From Diphasiastrum complanatum (Eukaryota; Streptophyta; Lycopodiopsida; Lycopodiales; Lycopodiaceae): a stretch of 64,000 nucleotides of DNA. The stretch covers positions 59,448,883-59,512,882 of the forward strand of contig CM055097.1 of assembly GCA_029204225.1 (NCBI GenBank), given 5' to 3'. Below the pieces are notes generated by a model, which was given only the letters and a program-made list of their open reading frames with translations, did not search any database and was not told the origin of the DNA. The translations under genes and the position numbers were made by a program. Shown one piece after another: positions 11,701 to 23,700 of the stretch; position 1 is the stretch's first letter, and each line of letters opens with the position of its first letter.

Positions 11701-14700
11701 TTAATGTCAACTAATTACAACTACCACATGGGGCCCAACCATCAACATAAAGGCCCAAGTACTTGTAGCTTTGTAAAATTAGAACATTGGATTTGATGCC
11801 CCAAGTACTGCCTATGAAACAGGCTTGAAAAGGCAATGTCCCATGTTAGTAAAGTAATGAAAAAAGGGAATTTAGAACCGATGTAGAACGAGAATTCATA
11901 GAACATCAATTTGCAGGTGAGAGTCTCAGCAACAATAACAATTGCTCCTTCAGCCCAAGCGCATGATCCAAAGACTTAGAAAATCCATAGAATAGGCCCT
12001 TAGTGTCTCAAATGCTCCAGTTAGTAGGTTTTCCATGACACAAAGCTAGGAACTCAATAATGAATATCTCAACAAACCTATGCAAGGAACATAGGCATTA
12101 GATTACATGGATAAATGCAGGAAAGGTGGACTCGGCAACATCATATTGGGAACAATGACACAAAGAAGATTGACGTGAAGTATGGGTGTAACTGTTGACA
12201 AAGGAGGTAATAGGAGTTGGTATGCACTAGGAATAAGCACTTTAGGAATCTTGAAGGTTCTTAAGAGTGAACAACGAGTGAGACCTTGCAGACCAAACGA
12301 AAGGTGCGTCTAGATAAGTTCACTCTTGATAAAAGTTTACATCGACAATGCTTGTGATATAGACTAAGATAATTGAACATGCTGTCTTAATATGGGACAA
12401 GAAACATCGGGCATCTCATGACTTCCTATATAAAAGTAAAGTGAAGGGGTTGTTGTCATTAGAAATAGGCAATCTTTGGATAATATAGATTGTAATCTTT
12501 TGACAATCGATTGGTGCTAGTAAGCACCTAAGTAATATAGCTAGACTTACAAAAGGGTAAGAACAATCATTACCTTTAGTGGAGAAAAAGTTTGATAGGC
12601 GATCTTCTAGAATGTGGTTTTGAATTCATATTGATCACAGAGCATCAACAAATGCATGATGCTTTAGTATCATTGAGGTTTTAATCTTAAGCAGCTAAGT
12701 GAGATGTTGCACTTTTACACTTGGGCAACCCATGCAAGAAAAATCTTAGGCAAAAGTAATCAAGAACGCTGCTTAACACCAAGATGCTTAGTTGTTGCAT
12801 CTTCAAATGAGCATACTTACTACTTAGACAAACAATCTACAACTAAACAAGAAGTGTGATTATGCCGATTACAAGGTAAATTCTATTTGAGGACACATAG
12901 GGCTCAATGTTATGCCTCATACTTGGCTGTACTATTTCCCTCCAGAAGTGCTACCTCCCTTATTTCTAATATTATGTGCTAGGATTTCTTGGAAGATTCA
13001 TTTGTGCTTCTCCAAAAGACTATTAAGAGGAATTGAGGACACTCATTTGATAGCTTTTGATTATTCAGATGCTTGGGCTCTTTGTGCAAGAACCTAGAAG
13101 TTAGGGTTTAGGGTATACCAAAATCGGGAGTTGAGATCATAGTGAAGGCAAGAGATCCCACTTCAAAACACGTGACGATTGCTATAGTATGGCAGCTCAG
13201 CCACATTGCAATGCCACCAACGTAGGTGGTCCTTTGTGGATATGGAGCACTTTTCTAGCGATTTGATCATACCTCCTCCATTGTTGTTTTTCTTCTCCAT
13301 TGCCCATGTCCTTGTAGTTTGGCCCAAAGGTGCACTACCGAATCACGGACAGCGATTCGGACAACGGTCCAAATCGCGACTCGCGGGTAAATTTCTTTTT
13401 TAACTAAAAAAAATGGCGATTCTGGTTCAAAGAATCGCGATTCGCGAATCACAATTCCAGCTAATCGCAATTCGTTGCAACTTTGGCCCATCTACACACA
13501 TATTCTCAGTTTACCGCACCCCCCCCTCCATAGCATTTGGCCCTCCTTCGGTTTCTATCTTTCCACCTCCATAGAAATCGGTGCCTCCCTCATTAGCACC
13601 TCCGTAAAAATCGGCACCTGGCCCCTCCATCACTACTTCAGCTCCGCCGATCCATTGCTACTTAAGGTCTATTTATGTACCCTCTACCCCTCTTTTCTAC
13701 ATTTGTTTGGACTATTTTAATAGCTTGGCTTTTGATTTAGGTTTTCCAGCCAGCTCTTTGTTGGAAGTAATGTTTAATTGTTATACCTAAATGTTCAATC
13801 AGGATCATTAGGGCCAAGCTTGTGTGCTATGACTAGGGGCCTATTTTTGGTAGTGATAGACTGAGTTAGAAATTAGACTTGGACCTAGGCATAAGCTAAG
13901 TTAAGTTAGAGACCTAAGTCAAAAGTTGACTAGTGATTGAGCATGAAGTCAAATGTTTCAGTGAAGGCTTGGATCAAGTCACTGGATCGATACAATCGAT
14001 TCCATAGCCATGCACGAATTAGATTGGTTTTAGATTTAGCTTTGCGAAAGCGTATTAGGTGCGGAAATTAGAGTGACAAATCGACAAAGGCTATCAGTCA
14101 TACAAATAATTTAATCTACAAATAAATTTATTTACAAGCATGAATCGATCTGAATATGAATAAAATGAGCATTCAATCAGAGTATGCACGACCTAGATTA
14201 CTGGGACATTAATTATTCAGTCGTGAATAGATACAGTCTGAATGGCAATCAGAGTCGCGTTCTTTCTGAAACAATACTCTATAATAACAGAGAGAAAGAA
14301 CAAAACAATTGTGCTCTGGATGTTCGATTGATCTGCTACAATGTCTAACGGAGCAATTGATAAGTTGTTGGATATATGCACATGGCTAACTAATTAAAAG
14401 AATGCTTAATTTGTACTTTACAATTAGGATTAAAGCACTACGTGCTGTTGGCAATCGCCTTCGGACAGTATCTGATTTTGTTAGAGATTCTGTCCGGTCG
14501 TCATTCAATGTACTTGTTGATCCGCCGATAGTCGGATTGCGGCCGATTGTTCGAGGATGGCCGAATAATCGAATCTGGTCAGATGGTCCGAGATGGTCGA
14601 ACTATCGAGTATGGCCGAAACAATCGAATATGGCCAAATACTCAAGGATGACCGAATAGTCGAAGATGTCTGAACAATCGGGGAAACACTGTCAACGATC

Positions 14701-17700
14701 CTTTTGTATTTCTGTAGACTGTCATAGAAAGAAGTGTATTTCTGCAGAGTATGCGACTATACAAGTATTTACAATAGCGAGTGAATGGATCTAGATCAGC
14801 AAAGAGATAGGGATGGAGAGGATAGAAATCCAACACTTAGGAGTAGTGAACTTACAATGGTAAATTTTCCAAAACTACTATGTGAACCAAACACTCATGT
14901 GCTTAGGATTCCACTTATCATCACCAATCTTTCTTGTGTTCAAACTATTATGTAGGTCATGGCCTCCCATTTTCATTCAAGACATGCAACATTACAATGC
15001 ATAGTTGATGCCTATTGACCACCAACGCTTCATAGTTCCTCAAGGAATGTTTGCATCTCTATATAAAACTAACATTTCCCAGAATTCAAAAAATTCTCTC
15101 TTCTTTTTCCATTGCCATAAATATGTTCTTCCAAATGCCTCTTCCATGGATTTTCATCTTTCAAGGAGTCCATTTTCCAAACATGCATTTTATCAAGAGA
15201 TTTCCACTTTCAAGTACTTCTATTATTAAGAAATTGTATTTTAGCCCTATAAAGTGCAAAATGAAAACCATCCAAGTTTCTAGATTAAAATACCATTGTG
15301 TTTGTGTTATTCATATTCACCCAGAGACTCAATATTCTACAAGTCTTTGTGATCATCAAGATGTTGAAGGCTTTGTAGTGTTGGACAAAAGAGACATGTC
15401 ATCTTCACAAAGTAAGAGCTCGATCATGTGATTCATAAGCTTGGTAGCTTCTTTTTATTAACCACTCCTTGAGCTTGTCTATGTAGATTCCAAAAAGTTT
15501 GGGGAGAAGTTTGACATCCTTTTTTTAGTTGGATATTGTTTAGATTTCAACTATAAATCTATCAGACATGCAAACTCTTGCCGTCACTTTGTTGAAGAGT
15601 TGTCTCATTATCTTGATCACCTGACCATAAAGCAAACCCTGAAAAGTAGACTTTTGCTTGTAGAGGAAGTGTGATTGGTGAACTAGAAGCTCTTTCTTCT
15701 AGCTTGTGTTCTATATTGGGGCTTCATAAAAGGAAGCTATTATTGGGTAGGTGACCACTAATTTCTTTCATCCCACTCCAACAAGTTTTCTTGGATAAGG
15801 ACACTTTGTTTTTTCATCAAAGCTTACCAAGTGCACAACTTAAGAGTATGTGATCAAGCAAAAAATGACATCTAATTGCAAGGAGGCATGATCAAACTTA
15901 ATCGAGGTATTTTGATGTGGAGTGATAACGGGGATACATGGAGAAAGAGATGAACTAAATCATACCTCAGTAACCTAGTGCTCTAGGTCTTTGTTGCATG
16001 CTCACTGTAGATCGAATTGTAAAAATATGATACTCGGTCCATGCTCTTGAATATCCTTTGTGATGCACAACCCCTCCATGTTGTTGACGAAAGAAGATTG
16101 GCCCTTCCCTAGCTGACTGCTAATTGTTTGTCGCATGTTGAATCTTGCTCTTGTGAAGGCACACCTAATAATTTTATGAGGAAGCGACTTCTAGTAGTTG
16201 CCCACTTAACATTATAGTCTACTTCTACATGAAGGCTGGGGATTTGTTAAAGACCATCTCTTTCACCTATGCCTCCAGGTCTGTCTACTGGTAGAAATTA
16301 AGCAATAGATTGACATGACACTTTAGTCCTTTTCAAACGGAAGACATTAGAGTCACGTTGTTCCAAGCATGAGTATAGAAATCATTATCCCCCTCAATTT
16401 GTTACGAATACAACCATTGTTAGTAGTAGGTGTCTCCCACTCAACAGCATATAAGCCAAATAGAGTTGGACTAATTGTAACAATCCAATCAAGGATTATC
16501 CATAAAATACCATAATTTTATTTTAGTAAATTAACATCAAATAAAGAATGATGAAACCCTTAATTGCCCAACCATAGATAAATATAAATTTTATACTCAA
16601 TAATCAACACATGTACTATCAGTAAAGGCTCATGCGCAACCATGCATACACATGCATGGCCCTAGAGCAGCATCATGTTAGAAAAAAGGTGGAGACACTA
16701 CCATGCAATACTAGTTAGGCTCGTAGACCATTGAATGATGTTCCATTAGGCATACATAGGTACCAACACAAAGGTAGGCCATTGAGACTCTACAAGACCC
16801 ATGTCACTCTCCAACAGAGTACAATTGTGAATTGGAAAGATAACAAAATCAAGTGAGAATATATTCACCACAGTATAGTTGGATGAAATATCATATGCAA
16901 GACTTTTTTCACTTAGGACTCGCTCTCCACTATAGTGTAGGCACTGGAGGAGATCTCTTGTCCTAGGTATCAATGCCATCTATTGTCTAAAGCAAGAATA
17001 CTGTACAAAATTTTTTTATCATAAACATGTATTGAATATTTTTTTTAGTAAGAGCTTCAAGGTTCACTCAAATTAAGTTGCCAAATGTCAAGCGGGTCTT
17101 ATTTTGGAGTGTCGGATTTCTCTCATTCTTCATTTCTTTTATAACATCTTTCTGCTATTCCATAGCAAGGCAAATCTTATTATGAATAGGGGAGATGTTT
17201 GATTCTTTTTCCCACCAGTCCTTGCAGGACTTGGTTCAAAGGAAGGCACTATAAAAAAAATGAGGCAATAATATTCGATAAAATCTAATGGTTAATCAGT
17301 TCAAAGGACCTCACTTACTTTTGAATTAATTTGTTTGTTGACTCCTACATTGAAATAGCTTCTTCAAAATTTTCACTTAAGGAAAAGTTCTATCAGAGTG
17401 CACCTTAGGACGTGTATTTGGCAAAATTTCCTTTAGAATTTCCTAGAGCAATGTGGTTCTTTTATAGTGTCCCTGGACACTAATTCTTGTAGAGTGTCCA
17501 CTTGAGACATTCCTATCATGGTGTCCTCTTGGGACAAAGTTCTTCTTCTTCCTATGTTTCTTTTCGAGTTGATTCATTCTTGTCGATATTTTTGAACATG
17601 AACTAGTAAAACATAGGCTTAATCTTTCAGAATGTGTGTTTAGGGTATAATTACTTTAGAATGTCCTCATTGGATAAAATCTATTGTGGGTGCAATGGCT

Positions 17701-20700
17701 ACTTGAATTGTAGATAAAATTCAATTATTCTTAGACTCTAGCTTATTTAGGAATAATTCTATTTGGAAAATCAAGATATAAGGGGCGCATGCATATACAT
17801 TAGTCGAGTATTCATGTGATAAAGTGGTTGCTCTTCTTTCCTATGTAGATTCCCTTGAGATGTGGGGCCTCACAATGTGGTTAGTATGTGACAAAAGATT
17901 TGTCATAAGTGGCCAATCACAAAATATGTAGTGATATCTTCCATGGACCTTCTGGTAGACTATGCACTAAGTACAATGTTCCTCACTCTCTACTTCAGCT
18001 AAGGTGAAAGACTGACAAATTGTATGGTCTCCAAGTATGCCTTGGCTATGCTCCTTTTTCTGTCTAGGTGGTGTGAGGAGACTTTGAGTTGGCCCACTAC
18101 AACACACAAACTCATTGACAAGTGTAATATGAGATAATAAAAAAGCTCAATAGCACCCTTAGTAGTATGATTAAAAGTTATATTGATACAAGTCAAGCTT
18201 AAACCCTTAGATGAAGGCTACACACTTTCCTAAATGTGTAGCTCAAAGGAGCTATCTAAGTAAGGTGTAATTGTCCCACAGAGGAGTTGTAATGGAGAGA
18301 GGAAGTGGGATGGATAACCAAGGCTGCTCATATGAGAAAGACATGAATTCTCTTAGGATGCATGATTCTTGGGAGGTGTAATTTGAATGTATTAAAATAA
18401 GAGCATACTTACTCTGTATACAAGAGATAAAAGCCCCATGTTTAATGCAGGACAAAACATGAGTTCTTCGATAAATTTTGAATAGACTTAATCTTGAATT
18501 GTTGTGCAGGCTGAACATGAAACCATCCGCCAAAAAAAGACATCTCAAGATGAGACTCTCATGTGGTCTGATATCAAGGATCAAATGCCTCTATCTATCA
18601 GGGTAAGCTCAAGTGTTGTAATCAAATCCGTTTTTTAGCATTACGATTGAATTTTTATGATCCATTGTGATTAATCATCTCTTTGTGGTTTAGATTTTGT
18701 TATATGCTCTTGTAGCTATCTTCAATTAAACTCATCATAACCTATTTTTCATGTTTCCATCTCTTAAGCACATCACAAGTTTTAGCACTAAGATTTTGGA
18801 AGCTTATTTGGTTGTTGCTATGTGAAGCCTTCACATATTTTTCCATATAAAGAAATGACAATTTTTGCAGATAATCGCAACTCTTTTGAATAGTTTTTTT
18901 GTTGTCTTAGTTGTTAAGTAATTGCTTTCTTTTACTATTTCTTCACTTGTATTTGACAATATGCCATTAGTTGGGCTAGATGATACCATGTAATGTTTCA
19001 TGTGAATATCTTTAGAACCTCTTAATGTTTGATTTTGAAAAGGCTGCTCATGAAGAAGTTGAGAAATTGATGATGTTGTCTTACCATGTTGTAGGTGATC
19101 AAAGAAACACTAAGAATTGCAAATATAGTGGAATTTTGCTATAGGGAAGTGGTTGAAGATGTTGAATACAAAGGTGCCTTTCTTCCTTTTGTAAGATGTG
19201 TGAATTTCACTTTGAAGTTTTGTACATTCTAGAAAGTAAATGATCATACCTTGAGGAGCCAAAGTTCTTCGTCAATCACTCATGTAGCTGGAAAGTATTT
19301 TTTGTAACATTGTATTTTGAGATTTTTTTCAATTATCATTTTTGTTGATGTAGGATATTTGTTCCCAAAAGGTTGGCGAATATTAGTTGCACATTCGGCT
19401 GTTCATTCAAATTCTGAATACTATACAAATCCTGGAGAATTTAACTCCTCCAGATTCAAGGTGAATCCAATGTGTTCTTGTAAAAGTTAGGACAATGGAG
19501 ATCTCATTCAATGATTTTTTTTGAGGATAGAAACAAATAAGTTTTGTTAGCAGTAAAGAGGCTTAGCTTATTTCATCATTTTAAGAAAATTCAAGCACTC
19601 TATTTGTGTGATGTAATGAAACCTGTGCCTTACCTTTCTAAAAAAACCTTCTATAAGGGTGCTCATGTATCGTCAATCACTGACAAATCTTGTTCTTTGT
19701 ACAGATAGCACCAAAGCCTTACACATATACACCATTTGGAAATGGTGCACATGTTTGTCTTGGACGAGAACTGGCAAATTTGGAGTTGCTTATTTTTCTA
19801 CACCATTTTACTTTAAATTACAGGTATATATTTCACATGTTTTTTTGTTGCATATAACAAAATATCTTGCCATGGAAACTTTGTTGTCATATGCTCATAA
19901 AGAAAATTTGTTGTCATGTATCAATATACATATACTACATTTAAGGGAATGTTGTGCCGTGCATATGAAATCACCAACTCTATTGCACATAAGGGAATGC
20001 CATGCCATGGAAACTTTGCTTCCATATATCCATAAAGGAACTCCATTATCATGTGTTAGTAGAACTCTACTATATTGTAAGGGAATTCCATGTCATGGTG
20101 GTAAAATCACTACACTACCATTCTGCTACTTTGATGGATCAAGAATTGCAAAGGAAAATGCAAGTACCAAGGTAGAAACTCCATACAGGATAGCTGCCCA
20201 AGGTAGTAGTAAAGAACATGAAAGTTGTGTAGTAGCAGAAAAGGAATAACTCTTGAGGTGCATAGAGATGATAAGCTATGCAAAGAATCGTGAATACCAT
20301 ATAGCATTTTTAGGAATTCATTGAAATGCTTGGCATCTTTTGGCAAGAATAGCTGGCTTTGAATCTACCTATGATGCATATGAAGCTTTCTTAATAGATT
20401 GACATAAGGAGTCATAGTATTTGAGAACATGTAATGTGATAAGTATTGGAACAATTATACAACCACTAAAAGAGCATGTACCTCTAGTTGGAATGTAGGA
20501 ACCCCCACAAGATCTTATAACATCCCATCTGCACCTCTTGTACAACGAGCTGTGATGGCTTTGGATATGAATGTACCTTTTAACAATGATCTCTTAGCTC
20601 ATTCATAACATCTCGTGCAGTATTAAGATTGAAGATTTCAAACTAATGACATGGCTATGCCCATGCATCTTCTATGCATGCCTACTTCCCATGTGTGTGA

Positions 20701-23700
20701 GAACCTTAGCTCATATGGTCCATTACCCTATCTTGTGTTGATGTCTTCTCATTTGTACATGCTTATTGCTATGAACTCAATCACATATAATGATATCAAT
20801 GAAGCATAAAGAGGCAATACATGAAGTAAATGATAGTTGTTTCCCTACAAAGAATGACAAAAGGCATTACATAATATCAAATGGCTAAAGCCCTACAAGA
20901 AATAGCAATGAGTTCTCCCATGTAGCAGTTGATCCAGCTAAAGTTTGAGCTATCATTCAACGGTCTATTCCTACTGACATTCGTATGTTTTTAGGACTTG
21001 CCACTCACTTATGTAATCTTGTGCCTCACTTCACTTCTATTGCCCATCCACTACATGCTTTATTACGTAAGGGTGCTAAGTTTGATTGGTCTCCTTCATG
21101 TCATGATGCTTTTACTACTCTTGAGACTATTCTTGCTACTGCCCTTGTTCTCGCTCTACCTGGCTTTAGCAAGTGATTTATTGTTGAGATGGATGCTAGT
21201 GTTGTAGGTGTTGGGGTTGTTCTTCCAGGATTCTCATGTTATTGCTTATGAGTCCCGTCACCTTAGTTCTTATGAGACTAGCTATTCTACTCACAAGAAA
21301 GAGTTATTAGTGATTATTCATGCCCTTACTAAGTGGAGTCATTATCTTTAGCATGTACCTTTTGATTTAGACACTGATCATTAGTCGTTACATTATCTTG
21401 AGACTCAAAAACATTTAATGATTGCCAATTTTGTTGGACACAGTGTTTTCATTACCATTTGCACTATTGCCTTGGCAAAAGTAATGTAGGTGCTAATGCT
21501 TTATCACGTTTGCCTTGGCACTCTCATACTATTTTTTCTAATTGGTTTGATCTTCTTCCAACTAAACATATTACTTTCCTTGATTTTTGTGATGTCTATA
21601 CTTTTGCTCAAACACCATCTTCTATTCACAATTAGGTTTACTCTCTTGCAGATCACTTATACCACTATGGGGCTCTATATTTTCCTAGTCTTTCAGAACT
21701 TCGTTCGAAATTGTTATCTGATGTTTATTATTCTCGGGTTGGTGGCCATTATGATTTTTAGAAGTCTTTTCCTCAATTGAAGCCTTACTTTTATTGGTCT
21801 TGTATGAAGTCTGATTTAGTCACTCTTATTCGACATTGCACTTTTTGAACTCGCAATAAGTTCTCACATGCTAAAACTCCTAGACTTCTTCAACATTGGC
21901 CTATTCCACATTGTCAGTGGATTGATATTTCTATGGATTTTATTTTAGGCCTGCCTCACACAGAGCGTGGCCATGACATTTGTCTTATTGTGGTGGATCG
22001 CTTTTCAATAGGCTCACTTTCAAGTCTACTATTATGTCAAAGCAATGCATCTCTTTTTTTTATCCGATATATTTTGCCTATGGCACCTTCCATATTCCAT
22101 CCTTACTCACCGTGACTCCTGTTTCTTCTGGTTTTTGGATAGAAGTTATGCATATTTTGGATGTTAAACTTTTTATGGGGATTGCTTATTATTCATTTAC
22201 TAATGGTCAATCAGAAGTTTTGAATCGTATTTTACAACATTATTTATGTAATTTTGTCTCACCTTCTGGTCGAGATTGGGATTTGCAGAGTACAATCATA
22301 ACAGTTAAAACGTCTCCCAAGACTCCCAATCTGGATAGAACTCCAAGAACACCAAGGGGAAGTGAAGTAGACTGAACCAACCCAACCAATCCTAGATCTC
22401 CTCTGATCTAGCCCCCGAGCACTAGGGAGTTAAACAAAACACTATGATAGGAAGCGCTTACCAATCGACAACATAACGGCCGCAGACTCTCAATGATCCT
22501 CATGGACACGGGTGAGGGTATATATAGAGTGTAGAACCCACCCCGTCTGCCCATGCATTGAATCCACATGTAAGCATACTATCAGCCCATGCCAAACTCC
22601 CACACATGTCCACTGCATGTAGGTACCCCTAGCCCATAATAGCCAAGACCCATGCACAAGCACAGTGCATACACCCTATCCCATACTAGGATGCAACACA
22701 TATGCTAATCCCGCATGCGGGTATGACCCATGGTCCTACTGACTATTATTCAGATTAGGCCTAGTCCCTACGTCCAAGGCACCCCCTAATGGTCCAAACC
22801 CCCATTAGGGCCATGACATACTTCCCCCCTTATTTCAGTTCTGTCCTCAGAACTTAAAGTCAAGGAAAGTCCTCTTTAGATTACCTTCTAGTTCTCATGA
22901 ATCCTCGTCGTTAGAATGTCCTTTCCAACAAACCAGATGCTCGATAACCTCCTGATTACGCAATTGTTTGGTTCTCGTATCAAGAATCTTTTTAGGTTTC
23001 AAAGGAATCCTTTCAGACAAGTCTTTAAATGAAACTAGATTTTTACAAGAACCTTGGCGGTCCCCTTCATGTAAACTCATCTTCAGACGACTTACATGGA
23101 ACACAGGATGAGCCTTGATTCCCTCTAGTAACTCTAATTGGTAAGGTAAAGATCCAATCCTTTTCAAGATTTTATATGCTCCACTATAACGAGCAGACAG
23201 TTTGTAATGCTTCCCAGTACACATTACCTTAGAATTTTTCGGAATTCTAAGATATACCCAATCTCCAACTTGAAACTCTCGAGGCGATCTTTTCAAATAA
23301 GCAAAATGTTTTACTCGATCCTAGTCACTCAAAACATTTTCACGAGCTGATTGTAGCATTTCTTGCATTTCCCGCAAGAAATCCGCCACTTTTTGAACTT
23401 TAATCGACTCAGTTTCAATTGTTATCGGAGATCTAGGTTGAAATCCATACATAAGCATAAACGGGGTATATCCAGTAGCCGAATGCTTACTACTAATATA
23501 AGAAAACTCAATCAATGGAAGATACCTTTTCCAATGAGATTGCTTAAGCAAAACATATGCACTAAGCATTTGTTCCATCTCCAGCTTTTCAAGCACTATT
23601 GTCCAAAATCGACCTGTAAACTTCGGATCCCGGTCATTAATGATACTGGATGGCAGTCCATATAACCTGAACAAACGTTCAACAAAGACTTGAGCTAACT

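Noticed and set aside
13330-13480. GCGATTCGCGAATC-type inverted words near 13,340-13,470 as a transposon end
   Set aside because: Short palindromic words occur, but no paired termini or target duplication could be defined.
19659-20249. 196-codon plus frame in P450 intron 8
   Set aside because: It overlaps exon 8 in another frame and then runs through a local tandem repeat; no similarity to a protein family.
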